From the IMG/VR virus record IMGVR_UViG_3300020172_001405, positions 1 to 64,000 of that record: a stretch of DNA of 64,000 nucleotides; one strand, 5' to 3'. The stretch's first letter is position 1. Each line of letters starts with the position of its first letter. The translations under genes and the position numbers were made by a program. The notes under the pieces are model-generated. The model searched no databases. It saw only the letters and a program-made list of their open reading frames with translations, and had not been told where the DNA came from. Origin of the DNA: a virus. Below, piece by piece: positions 14,112 to 22,065 of this stretch.

Positions 14112-15521
14112 ATGAAAATAGCTGTTTTCGTAGAAACGTATACGCCGACTATGGGAGCTGATCATCGTCAAGTGATGATGATTCCTCATAACGATACAGT
14201 ACGAGTCTTTTCTCGTTTAAGCGATGGCAATAAAGGTTATGGCAATCGCTGGGACGAATCAGACATCGAAACTGTTGTGAACGCTATGGACCCAAGTGAA
14301 ACCATCACTTGTATTCCATCAGGTGTTCGACTCACTGCTAAAGATATTGAGGCGCTTGACCTTAAAGGTTACGCACCAGTCCTCATGACTAAAGCGGTCA
14401 ACGCACACCTTAAAGCGCAACCGTTTGATGAAGAGACAGACGCTGCAGAGCGTATCTGTGCCCTTTATCAAGACGTATCTGTTCAGAGTTCTAGCCTTGA
14501 AGATCTAATTATTGATCTTCGTAGCCAGACTCCGGCATCACCGTTCCTTCCGCAGTCTGCTCCAACACAAACATCCACGGCCAATAACCTTGATGAACTA
14601 CCTCGCGTAGCTCTCGCAAGTATCCCCCCAATGGATCGCGCTAAAGCCTATATCAGTCGTGACATCGTAGGTATTCAAGACCTCGAAGTTTACGACAAGG
14701 CTCGCGCTAACAAGTTTGATGTGCTTATCTACGGGCCAACCGGTCCAGGTAAGACATCATCCGTAGTTGCATGGGCTGCATCACGGAAGCTACGTATGGC
14801 AACTGTATCTGGTAACGCTGCACTCGAACCAAGCCAACTCATCGGTAAGTATATTCCTGATGGCAAAGGTGGCTTTGTATGGATTGACGGCCCAGTAACA
14901 GACGTTGTACGTAATGGCGGTGTTCTATGTCTTGATGAGGTTAACTTCATCAGTCCTAAGATCTATACCGTTCTGTATTCGTTGCTTGATGACCGCCGTT
15001 GTTTAATTCTTCTCGACCATATGGGCGAGACTGTAGAGGCTCATCCAGACCTCACAATCTTTGCGACTATGAATCCAAACTACATTGGTACTACACCTCT
15101 GAACTTTGCATTCCGTAATCGCTATGTCGTACAAATCCCTTGGGACTATGACGACAAGGTCGAAGACAAGCTTGTGAAGTCACAAGCACTCAAGATTCTA
15201 AAGAATCAGTTGCGTGCTGAGGCTAACAAGGGTGAGTTCGAGACACCAATCTCAACTAACATGCTGATGGAGTTTGAAAAGCTCGTTAAGGTGTTCAGCT
15301 TTGAGTTTGCAGTTGAGAACTTCATTGCTCACTTCGAACTAGAAGAACAAGACAAGGTACGACTTGTATTTACTACACATGAATACAATCTGAAGTCTGA
15401 CTTTGATTTAGTGGAAACATCAGATCAAGACAAGGGTGATGACAGTACTGGCCTCGGAGAGAATATTGTCACCGAGGTTGAGAACTGGTTGACATCAAAC
15501 AACACTCCAACTAATCCATAA
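14112..15521 (+). CDS. MoxR-like AAA+ ATPase
   Basis: The start is ATG at 14112 (MKIAVFVETY) with AAGGAC upstream; a GTG at 14097 is less likely. Of 469 residues, the first ~190 are a phage-specific region. The AAA+ domain then has Walker A GPTGPGKTS (about 208-216), the insertion LIGKYIPDGKGGFVW (about 242-256), Walker B VLCLDEVN (about 271-278) and sensor 1 FATMNP (about 316-321). MoxR/CobS-type ATPases work with VWA-domain partners as chaperones or metal-insertion motors. The VWA gene follows nine bases after its stop, making the classical pair. Confidence 0.85.
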   Translation: MKIAVFVETYTPTMGADHRQVMMIPHNDTVRVFSRLSDGNKGYGNRWDESDIETVVNAMDPSETITCIPSGVRLTAKDIEALDLKGYAPVLMTKAVNAHLKAQPFDEETDAAERICALYQDVSVQSSSLEDLIIDLRSQTPASPFLPQSAPTQTSTANNLDELPRVALASIPPMDRAKAYISRDIVGIQDLEVYDKARANKFDVLIYGPTGPGKTSSVVAWAASRKLRMATVSGNAALEPSQLIGKYIPDGKGGFVWIDGPVTDVVRNGGVLCLDEVNFISPKIYTVLYSLLDDRRCLILLDHMGETVEAHPDLTIFATMNPNYIGTTPLNFAFRNRYVVQIPWDYDDKVEDKLVKSQALKILKNQLRAEANKGEFETPISTNMLMEFEKLVKVFSFEFAVENFIAHFELEEQDKVRLVFTTHEYNLKSDFDLVETSDQDKGDDSTGLGENIVTEVENWLTSNNTPTNP

Positions 15522-15530
15522 GGAGTAATC

Positions 15531-17483
15531 ATGGGATACCACGATGAGATAGACACTGGGTATCACAGTGAGGCTCGAACAGAAGAGAAACAAAAGCGGG
15601 CTCTACGTCTAGGCACACTTGCAAGAGTGTATCAAGGCGCAGACCGAATTCTTACTGGCGACCCACTAGTGGTAAACATAGTTGACAGCGGACCAGCACC
15701 TGCTTGGTCTGATGGCGCATCCATAACTCTCAATGCTGAATACATCAATGAGATGGACTTGGAAACGCTAGTACAAATTAACGGCCTCAATTACCATGAG
15801 CTAGCCCATCATTTGTACACACCACGTAAAGGTACTCCGCTAGTACAGTGGGTTATCGAGAATGATCTATTCCAATCGTTCAATATATTGGAAGATCAAC
15901 GTATCGATACCTTGCTGTGTGCACGTTACCCATCAATCATGCCATTCTTGGAAGCTACAGTCTTACGGTATCTAGCCGATAAGCCTGAAGAAGCCATTGG
16001 TAATTACTTGGTGGTACGTGGTCGTAAGTATCTACCAGTTGAGGTACGGCAAGGCTTTAGAGATATCTTTATAAGGCCTGATCTAATACCAGCCATCTGC
16101 AGAATAGTTGATGAGTATCGAGTGCTCGCATTCCCTAGGGATTATGCGAGAGCGCAAGAACTTATCAAAGAACTCTATGATGAAGTATTAATTCACTTGC
16201 CTATACCTTGTTCAGGCGGCATATCACAATGCGGCCATAGGTCTCCTATACAAAAAGGCAGACCAGAACCTGGCAAGATGCAGGAGTATGACTCAAAAAG
16301 AGCTAAAGGAATGGGCGTCAGTGAAGACGAGTACATTCCTAGAACCTCTGAAGAGAAGCAACAGCTTGATGAATTGTTAGATGAAGTTGACAGAATGTCA
16401 ACTGCCCCTGGCAATGTTAATGGAGAGGAAGATCCTTTAGGTGAAGACCCTCTTGCTGATCTAAACAATCAGATTAAAACATCTCAAGATGCGTTAGCCA
16501 AGCGTGAAGCTTCAGTATACTCAACACCATCTGTTGGTCAAGGACATGTAGATAGTGTGGGAGGAATCCCAGATGACCTACAAATTACGCTGAACAATGC
16601 CCTGAACAAGGTGCATGAGCGTAAGGATGTTCTAGCCGATGTTAAGCGCAAGCAAAGCATAGTAATCGGTGGTGATGATAAAGGCGGAGAAACTGGTAGG
16701 CCTGGCAAGTTTGATAAGGCAGACGTACCAAGTGCCGCAATGGTTGCCTATCGAAAGTTCGCACACGAACTACAAAAGCTCCGTGATGATGCGGAGCCAT
16801 TCTGGGTCAAGGAGATGTCCTCTGGCAAACTCAATGTACCTAGACTAATGCGTGGCGAGGTAGAGATAGACAAAGCCTTTGACCGTTGGACTGAACAAGA
16901 CGACAGCACAGATATCGAAGCGATTATCTGCGTGGATCGTTCAGGTTCAATGGGCAGTGGCAATAACGATCAGATGGCATCTATTGCATGCTGGACTATT
17001 AAGCGTGCTCTCGAGCACATTAACTGTCCGGTTACAGTGTATGCCTTTGACGACAAGACTGAGGTTGCCTACTCTCGAACAGAGAAAGCAGACAAGACTC
17101 AGTTCAAATTCATCTATGGTAACGGTGGTACTGAGCCGTACGAGTCATTGATCCTAGCGGAGAAGACTCTTATGGCGTCCACACGTAACAACAAGATGCT
17201 ATTCATCATTACTGACGGTGTGTTCAACACAAACAAAAATGATGAAGTCATAGCACGTATGGCAAAACGAGGAATCCTAACCTCTCTTGTACTAATCATG
17301 AGAACCAAGGATTATCTAGACGCTAAACAATCTAACGAGCAGGCAATTGCCGAAGGCAGGCCTGGACGTTGGGAGCTAAGACATGGGGCAGAAATATTCG
17401 GCAATGTTAATAGTGCTGCCGACTTAGTTCCATTTGCCCGAGCAATAGTCACCGGAGCAATCCGCAAGAAATCAAGGAGGTAG
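15531..17483 (+). CDS. VWA-domain protein with zincin-like HExxH motif (CobT-like)
   Basis: A protein of 650 residues. Near residues 89-94 it has HELAHH within NGLNYHELAHHLYTP, a HExxH metalloprotease-type zinc site, with FNILEDQRID downstream as a possible third-ligand region. The C-terminal third is a von Willebrand A domain: MIDAS motif CVDRSGSMGSG (about 468-478) and ITDGVFN (about 560). The middle is acidic and linker-like, as in CobT. It pairs with the MoxR ATPase before it. VWA partners recruit substrates; the intact HExxH suggests it could cleave them. The 10-base repeat motif lies in its coding region at 17225. Confidence 0.82.
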   Translation: MGYHDEIDTGYHSEARTEEKQKRALRLGTLARVYQGADRILTGDPLVVNIVDSGPAPAWSDGASITLNAEYINEMDLETLVQINGLNYHELAHHLYTPRKGTPLVQWVIENDLFQSFNILEDQRIDTLLCARYPSIMPFLEATVLRYLADKPEEAIGNYLVVRGRKYLPVEVRQGFRDIFIRPDLIPAICRIVDEYRVLAFPRDYARAQELIKELYDEVLIHLPIPCSGGISQCGHRSPIQKGRPEPGKMQEYDSKRAKGMGVSEDEYIPRTSEEKQQLDELLDEVDRMSTAPGNVNGEEDPLGEDPLADLNNQIKTSQDALAKREASVYSTPSVGQGHVDSVGGIPDDLQITLNNALNKVHERKDVLADVKRKQSIVIGGDDKGGETGRPGKFDKADVPSAAMVAYRKFAHELQKLRDDAEPFWVKEMSSGKLNVPRLMRGEVEIDKAFDRWTEQDDSTDIEAIICVDRSGSMGSGNNDQMASIACWTIKRALEHINCPVTVYAFDDKTEVAYSRTEKADKTQFKFIYGNGGTEPYESLILAEKTLMASTRNNKMLFIITDGVFNTNKNDEVIARMAKRGILTSLVLIMRTKDYLDAKQSNEQAIAEGRPGRWELRHGAEIFGNVNSAADLVPFARAIVTGAIRKKSRR

Positions 17484-17487
17484 AATC

Positions 17488-17946
17488 ATGGCATACTCTA
17501 AACTCATACTGGATGCGCTAGTACAGAATCCAGATGATAAAGATATATCCCGCATGGTAGTGATTATAAATGAAAGCGCTGTTTATCAAGACTTCGCTGA
17601 CTTTCATAAGCATGACCCAGAATGGTGGGAAGCCCTAGCTAACAAAGTGTATGAGACTTCTGCATACCCAAAGATGGCGTTAGCCCCACTAACAATAGCC
17701 GCAAGTCAATACCTCTGTGATCCAGAGCAAAGTCTTGAGGATAAAGTAGTTCCACTAATCGGAAAAGCAATGGCAATAAACGATGACCACCAACCAACTC
17801 AACGTCTTGCCAAAATAACTCTGGCACTTAAAATGGGTGGGCTGGAAAGACCGGATGTAAATGATATCCGAGACAGCGTTCTGCCTAAAGTACTCATCTT
17901 AGTTAAGCAACTAGACGAAAAGTTAGCGTTAGCTCAGGAGGAATAA
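17488..17946 (+). CDS. Hypothetical protein
   Basis: A protein of 152 residues, helical and acidic at the C-terminus, beginning MAYSKLILDALVQNPDDK. An AGGAGG site overlaps the VWA gene's stop, so it is part of the MoxR-VWA operon. The helical content could be a HEAT-like or four-helix adaptor; no family is recognised. Confidence 0.5.
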   Translation: MAYSKLILDALVQNPDDKDISRMVVIINESAVYQDFADFHKHDPEWWEALANKVYETSAYPKMALAPLTIAASQYLCDPEQSLEDKVVPLIGKAMAINDDHQPTQRLAKITLALKMGGLERPDVNDIRDSVLPKVLILVKQLDEKLALAQEE

Positions 17947-18674
17947 TGCAAGAGTACAAAGAAACACCTGTGTTTTATCGTAGGTGGGCTCGTGTACGTA
18001 ACTGGCAAGAAGCAGCGAAGTGGATAGAGGGCGGAAGAAGTTCCGAACACCGCCCTTTATATCACCACAGTCTGGGAGTAGCCTATGAAAACCCATACGA
18101 TAAAACTTCAGACATAGTAATAAACTATCGCTGGAGACATATAAACCCCGCATACATAAAACCTGGCGAGTATATAGTCAAGTTTACAAAAAGCGGCAAA
18201 ACATTCATAAGCGCGTCTGTTGGCTGGAATAGAGCACAAAGACGCGTTATGGAAGAGTACGCCAATTTAGTTGGCCTTAGATGGGATTACTACAGTAAGT
18301 CCCTGATCATACGCCAACCAGATGACCCAATAAATACTGGCAAGGGATTACGAAAATGCCGTAGATGTGATGGGGCCAAGAAAGAGATCTACACCTGTTC
18401 AATGGGTTTTTGGAGTAGGCCTGCGTATATACGGGCTAGCTACAATCAATCGTTTGAATGCACCCATTACGAAGTAGACGACCTACGACGTGATGCTCCA
18501 CACCTTACTACAGCAGATTGTCAACGCTGTGAAGGTAAGGGAAAAACAATACCTCTCTCAAGAATACAAAGCTTCAAGTGGCGTCCAGATGAGAACGGTG
18601 AATTCATACCGTTAGAGGTAAATCCATTAACAAGCAAACTAATACTACCGGAGGAACTATGTACGTCGTACTAG
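17946..18674 (+). CDS. Hypothetical protein with DnaJ-type zinc motifs
   Basis: A protein of 242 residues, started by TAATG overlap. Two C-x2-C-x-G-like motifs, RKCRRCDGAKK (about 137-147) and DCQRCEGKGKT (about 194-204), resemble the Cys-rich half-repeats of DnaJ. The N-terminal 130 residues look like a beta-rich domain. Neighbourhood with an AAA+ ATPase suggests an adaptor or co-chaperone role, but this is inference. Confidence 0.6.
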   Translation: MQEYKETPVFYRRWARVRNWQEAAKWIEGGRSSEHRPLYHHSLGVAYENPYDKTSDIVINYRWRHINPAYIKPGEYIVKFTKSGKTFISASVGWNRAQRRVMEEYANLVGLRWDYYSKSLIIRQPDDPINTGKGLRKCRRCDGAKKEIYTCSMGFWSRPAYIRASYNQSFECTHYEVDDLRRDAPHLTTADCQRCEGKGKTIPLSRIQSFKWRPDENGEFIPLEVNPLTSKLILPEELCTSY

Positions 18675-18865
18675 ATGTAATAACGTCTACATTAATTGGT
18701 CCATTTAATGAAGAGCAAGAAGCTGTTGACTTTCAACTGCATGCCTCTGACTTATTGGCTGATGTAGATGCAGGCTCAGAGTTAGAAATCCACGAGCTAT
18801 TTACTCCACAAGACTGGGCATTCCAGAACCTTGATGAAGAAATAGCATCAACCGCAGCAATCTAG
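18659..18865 (+). CDS. Small acidic hypothetical protein
   Basis: A protein of 68 residues, strongly acidic, starting MYVVLDVITSTLIGPFNEEQ. A GGAGG ribosome site lies inside the previous gene, with a 16-base overlap. No family is recognised. Confidence 0.5.
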   Translation: MYVVLDVITSTLIGPFNEEQEAVDFQLHASDLLADVDAGSELEIHELFTPQDWAFQNLDEEIASTAAI

Positions 18866-18873
18866 GAGAGATC

Positions 18874-19419
18874 ATGGGCTTAGATAACATACCCAAAGTA
18901 TTACCGTGCCTAAAAGCAGGTACGGCCGTACTAACAATATCAGCAAATCAAGCAAAATCAGAAAGAGTCGACTGCGATGCTACGCAAGCAGTAGACCGAT
19001 GCCCCTATGTAACAGAGCGTAGAAAAGCTATTGTTAACGAAGGGGTTACAGGCATAATGGGTACAGACTGTTGGTACAGAGGTAAGTACGGAAACTATCT
19101 TCTAGAACAACTCGGTCTCGACACAAACACCTGGAGCTTCTACGGTGACCTAGCTGATGATGGCGGATTAAGCGAAGAGTACTGTACGACGCTAGCAATA
19201 AAAATCCGTCAAGAGCTAAACAAAATGGATAAAATCAAAACATACAAAGAAAATGCCCCAAAGACTCTTGCGGAACCTTTCTCTGGTGCTGTAGGGTGGC
19301 CAGGGGCATACGAGCCAGATGAGGAGCAGAAGAAAGAGTTCAAGGATGACCTTGAATATGCTGCTTGGTGGCTTGACTTTGTAGCAGAACACGCAGATGG
19401 ATCGTCCATCTGGTATTAA
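18874..19419 (+). CDS. Conserved phage hypothetical protein
   Basis: A protein of 181 residues beginning MGLDNIPKVLPCL, a start I associate with a conserved phage family of unknown function. Several Cys residues (PCL, VDCDA, DRCPYV, TDCWY) could bind metal. The C-terminal 60 residues are acidic and Trp-rich. AGGAGAG is upstream. Confidence 0.5.
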   Translation: MGLDNIPKVLPCLKAGTAVLTISANQAKSERVDCDATQAVDRCPYVTERRKAIVNEGVTGIMGTDCWYRGKYGNYLLEQLGLDTNTWSFYGDLADDGGLSEEYCTTLAIKIRQELNKMDKIKTYKENAPKTLAEPFSGAVGWPGAYEPDEEQKKEFKDDLEYAAWWLDFVAEHADGSSIWY

Positions 19420-19429
19420 GGAGGCAATC

Positions 19430-20056
19430 ATGGAAAAAGTATGTAGAAATATAGTGACTATGTACTCTTCTGTTGAACGAATCAACGAAATTGTAGACTC
19501 ACTTAAAACTGAGGATAGAGTTGTTTCTTTTAACAAGCTTTTACCTACTCCACCAGAGTTAGTAGAGGCAGCTAAAACTCAAACCCTTACGCCGTCGTTA
19601 GTTGAACGCTTTGGTGCAATGGACGTAGGTACATGGCGCCTAAAGAATTGGGGATGTCCCAAGGACACACTTACTTCAGCAATCGTCGATGAGGCAGAGC
19701 TTGACTTTGCCTCTAAAATGGGTCAAGAAGTAGTCGATAAGTTAACCCCAGAACAATTAGCAGAAGCACTGACGTTTGAGAAAGCAGTAGCTATTGCTTT
19801 TGATACGACAGAAACCCCAAATGCCTTTGTTATGAAGTTGTCAGAAAAGTTTCCGGACATGCGTATGCACTACTCGTACGATAGTGATTCGGAAGATGTC
19901 TCGGGATGGCTCGTCGCCTCAAACGGCGAAGTGCATAGTCACGAGCATTACAACAATTGCCTAACGGCAATTAAGCTACACATCGAACCGTTCAAGAATG
20001 ATCACAGCAGCCTGCTGTCAGCATTGTTGAGCGAGGGAGATGAAGACTCAAACTAG
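19430..20056 (+). CDS. YubB-like (DUF1281 / API92) ferredoxin-like fold protein
   Basis: The start is ATG at 19430 with AAGGAGG at ideal spacing, preferred over an earlier in-frame ATG inside the previous gene. Of 208 residues, FNKLLPTPPEL (about 34-44), TWRLKNWGCPKD (about 75-86) and the later MHYSYDSDSEDVSGWL match the pattern of YubB/API92 proteins found on plasmids and phages, which have a ferredoxin-like fold and unknown function. Confidence 0.65.
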   Translation: MEKVCRNIVTMYSSVERINEIVDSLKTEDRVVSFNKLLPTPPELVEAAKTQTLTPSLVERFGAMDVGTWRLKNWGCPKDTLTSAIVDEAELDFASKMGQEVVDKLTPEQLAEALTFEKAVAIAFDTTETPNAFVMKLSEKFPDMRMHYSYDSDSEDVSGWLVASNGEVHSHEHYNNCLTAIKLHIEPFKNDHSSLLSALLSEGDEDSN

Positions 20057-20076
20057 TAGAAGGGGAAATACAGCCA

Positions 20077-20280
20077 ATGTCACAGCAAGACCCTTTCATC
20101 TCAATCCAGGTAACGTTCGAATGTCGCCTGTATCACGGCAGATTAAAAACTCCACTAAGCCTGGAGAATAACTTCCTGCTATACATACGCGATCAATTCA
20201 CTACAGGCTGGCTTGATAGAAACCAATTGCGACCCGGGGAAGATATTTGTATCATTGATGCAAAGATTATTTCCGAATAG
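20077..20280 (+). CDS. Small hypothetical protein
   Basis: A protein of 67 residues starting MSQQDPFISIQVTFECRL; a mixed alpha/beta pattern without motifs. It sits between the YubB-like gene and the hairpin leader of the glycosylase gene. Function unknown. Confidence 0.45.
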   Translation: MSQQDPFISIQVTFECRLYHGRLKTPLSLENNFLLYIRDQFTTGWLDRNQLRPGEDICIIDAKIISE

Positions 20281-20297
20281 TTTGACAAATTGACGGG

Positions 20298-20334
20298 CCC
20301 CTAGGCAATGCAGCCGTGCCGTATTGCCTAGGGG
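20298..20334 (+). promoter_or_regulatory. Perfect 12-bp hairpin in leader of glycosylase gene
   Basis: CCCCTAGGCAAT (20298-20309) and ATTGCCTAGGGG (20323-20334) pair perfectly around a 13-base loop. No T-run follows. An in-frame ATG at 20316 lies inside the loop; the more likely start at 20379 lies downstream. Confidence 0.55.
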
Positions 20335-20378
20335 ACTTAAGAACCCTAGTAGAGGAAGGAGTTCGAGAAAAGTATATC

Positions 20379-20900
20379 ATGGTGAATACATTCCTGCCCT
20401 ACGCCGATGAAGTAAAGACGGCTAGAGCATTAGACGATAAACGCTTAGGTAAGCAACGTGTAGAAAGTCTACAAATCTTAAAAGCTAATCTAGGTATGAC
20501 GCTAGGATGGAGAAACCATCCAGCTGCAATCATGTGGAGAGGTCATGAAGGACTTCTCTGTGTGTACAATCTACGCATATGTGAAGAGTGGGTAGACCGT
20601 GGCTTCCAAGACACAGTCTCAACACAAACACAAGACATCATGAACACCCTAGATCCACGATCATTTAGGCGACCGTGGTGGTGGGGTAATGAAGACTTCC
20701 ATCGAAGTCATCAATCTAATCTGGTAAGAAAAGCCCCGCACCTTTACGGGTTTGATGTGCCAGACGATCTGCCATATCTATGGCCAAAAGAAAAAGGAAT
20801 ACTACTAACAAAGGAAGAATCACATGCGATCAAAGCTCAATTACTCATTCAAGCTCGCAAAAAATCAAGAGAAGAGCGGAGCTTGGCTGGCAACAGTTGA
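20379..20900 (+). CDS. Pyrimidine-dimer DNA glycosylase (MSMEG_6728 / Pyr_excise family)
   Basis: A protein of 173 residues from MVNTFLPYADEVKTARALDD. The conserved block LDDKRLGKQRVESLQIL, then LGWRNHPAAIMWRGHE and DFHRSHQSNLVRKAPHLYG, matches the actinobacterial MSMEG_6728 family related to T4 endonuclease V. That enzyme cleaves the glycosidic bond of UV-induced pyrimidine dimers through an N-terminal amine, so the exact start matters. The ribosome site near 20379 is weak; AAGGAG lies about 20 bases upstream. A 3' overlap of 77 bases with the next gene is notable. Confidence 0.75.
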   Translation: MVNTFLPYADEVKTARALDDKRLGKQRVESLQILKANLGMTLGWRNHPAAIMWRGHEGLLCVYNLRICEEWVDRGFQDTVSTQTQDIMNTLDPRSFRRPWWWGNEDFHRSHQSNLVRKAPHLYGFDVPDDLPYLWPKEKGILLTKEESHAIKAQLLIQARKKSREERSLAGNS

Positions 20901-21072
20901 GATAACTGGGGACTCAGATGCAGTACCTGAGGAATCAGTTATTCAATCTGCTTGGACGAGTGTTGCTCCAGCTAAACGCTGGTGTGCTCAAATGGTAAAC
21001 CGTAAATCTATTCGTTGGACAGCTGACGAAGAGAGTAAAGTGTTTACAGCTACAGTAGAGGTGAAGCTATGA
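20824..21072 (+). CDS. Hypothetical protein
   Basis: A protein of 82 residues with a basic start (MRSKLNYSFKLAKNQ) and beta-strand pattern after that (WLATVEITGD...VFTATVEVKL). AAAGGAAG is upstream. The 5' 77 bases overlap the glycosylase gene in another frame, so one of the two ends may be mis-set. Confidence 0.5.
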   Translation: MRSKLNYSFKLAKNQEKSGAWLATVEITGDSDAVPEESVIQSAWTSVAPAKRWCAQMVNRKSIRWTADEESKVFTATVEVKL

Positions 21073-21203
21073 GCACAATCTGGCAGTCATCTATAACCTC
21101 AGAGATGGTCAAAGACCTTAGCGGTGACGAAATAGAAATCCTTATAGCTGATCTCGATGATGCTGTAATGCTTGTATGCCAGGATTTCAATATAGAGGGC
21201 TAA
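21069..21203 (+). CDS. Small acidic hypothetical protein, 44 aa
   Basis: ATG at 21069 overlaps the previous stop (ATGA) and the TAA at 21201-21203 abuts the next ATG. The sequence begins MSTIWQSSITSEMVKDLSGD and is acidic. The four-base coupling supports it. Function unknown. Confidence 0.5.
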   Translation: MSTIWQSSITSEMVKDLSGDEIEILIADLDDAVMLVCQDFNIEG

Positions 21204-21371
21204 ATGTCAACTAACAAAAACAACATACAAAAGCAAGCCGAAGAAGCTATGTCTCGAATACGAAACATAGTACAAATAGAGAAGGAGTACATGCATGAGT
21301 TCTATCGAGAGGGAGATCTTGATCCAGAGTCAAATCCTGGAACACATGAACTTGACTATCTCAAGGATTAA
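21204..21371 (+). CDS. Small hypothetical protein, 55 aa
   Basis: Starts directly after the previous stop with only a weak GAGGG site, begins MSTNKNNIQKQAEEAMSRIR and is helical. The last 77 bases overlap the next gene, whose own ribosome site (AAGGAG) is stronger. A real short gene is plausible but not certain. Confidence 0.4.
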   Translation: MSTNKNNIQKQAEEAMSRIRNIVQIEKEYMHEFYREGDLDPESNPGTHELDYLKD

Positions 21372-21525
21372 TGAACGTTTTACTGATTACCTTGAGCGCC
21401 AAACAAAAATAACCGAATGCAGCTTATGTTACGGGCAAGGAGTTATTTACTACGGCAATGAAGAGGACTATACATTTGAGTCCTGCCCCGACTGCGGTAA
21501 CTGCACTTGCGGTGATAAAGAATGA
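21295..21525 (+). CDS. Small zinc-binding hypothetical protein
   Basis: AAGGAG at about 21283 precedes the ATG at good spacing. The 76-residue protein has an N-terminal coiled region and a C-terminal Cys cluster (ECSLCYGQG ... SCPDCGNCTCG), like a DnaJ-type or zinc-ribbon motif. Coupled to the next gene by a four-base overlap. Function unknown. Confidence 0.55.
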   Translation: MSSIEREILIQSQILEHMNLTISRINERFTDYLERQTKITECSLCYGQGVIYYGNEEDYTFESCPDCGNCTCGDKE

Positions 21526-21773
21526 GTACAGTAACCGTTAATTACGAAATACCTGACAGTATAGATGCCAAAGAGTTTGTAAATGTAGTTACAGGCGCTG
21601 AGTCATTTAATACCAACTATGTTGCGTTTCTTCTTGAGCTTAAAGATGACGCACACCTGTCTATACCAGTGTCATACAGCTGGGGGGATGAAAATGCCAC
21701 CCACGGTATTGGTCAAGCAAGTTTGGAGCTATGTGAAATAGGCCCAGACGAATGCGAGCACTGGGAAGAATAA
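21522..21773 (+). CDS. Hypothetical protein, last gene of rightward operon
   Basis: A protein of 83 residues, acidic, starting MSTVTVNYEIPDSIDAKEF; beta-rich pattern. Its stop is ten bases before the terminator at 21783. No family is recognised. Confidence 0.5.
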   Translation: MSTVTVNYEIPDSIDAKEFVNVVTGAESFNTNYVAFLLELKDDAHLSIPVSYSWGDENATHGIGQASLELCEIGPDECEHWEE

Positions 21774-21782
21774 TAAAAAACT

Positions 21783-21826
21783 AATCCCAGGTTAGAGACC
21801 AATTGGCTGGTTTCTAACCTGGGATT
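21783..21826. terminator. Bidirectional terminator between convergent operons
   Basis: AATCCCAGGTTAGA and TCTAACCTGGGATT pair perfectly, with an inner ACCA/TGGT extension and a short loop. The left flank is A-rich (AATAAAAAACT) and the right flank starts TTGTTTG, so the hairpin can end transcripts from both sides. It lies exactly where the rightward operon (last gene ends 21773) meets the leftward one (last gene ends 21860). Confidence 0.85.
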
Positions 21827-21859
21827 GTTTGTGTTGGGACCGGGACCGGTGACGTGTGA

Positions 21860-22036
21860 TTAGACGCAGGTGCAGTCGTTATCGCAGTCGCAGGGGGTAT
21901 CCCCCATACCATCATCTATGTCTTCGTCTTCTAACACATAGTCTTCCAATTCCTCAAAATCTTCGTCGTCTAACTCTTCCAATATAGCGTCATCTATATC
22001 GTCTATATCTTCTTCTACGAACTTTTCTTCTGTCAT
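21860..22036 (-). CDS. Small acidic protein with Cys-rich tail
   Basis: A protein of 58 residues read from the ATG at 22036, behind GAGAGGAATA. About 45 percent of residues are Asp or Glu (MTEEKFVEEDIDDIDD...), and the C-terminus is PCDCDNDCTCV, four cysteines in ten residues. It lies 30 bases after the class II reductase gene. The charge suggests a DNA mimic or an inhibitor, while the Cys tail suggests metal binding or a redox role with the reductase. No family is recognised. Confidence 0.6.
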   Translation of the reverse strand: MTEEKFVEEDIDDIDDAILEELDDEDFEELEDYVLEDEDIDDGMGDTPCDCDNDCTCV

Positions 22037-22065
22037 GTGGGGTATTCCTCTCTTTAGGTTATTTT

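Larger units (their letters stand above)
4158..21836 (+). repeat. Dispersed 10-base motif CAACACAAAC
   Basis: Exact copies on the plus strand at 8031-8040, 9122-9131, 10374-10383, 11537-11546, 13087-13096, 14563-14572, 17225-17234 and 20620-20629. A one-mismatch copy is at 19119-19128, and minus-strand copies are at 21827-21836 and 4158-4167. Some are in genes (in different reading frames) and some are in leaders. The base after the motif is usually A or C. Confidence 0.75.
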
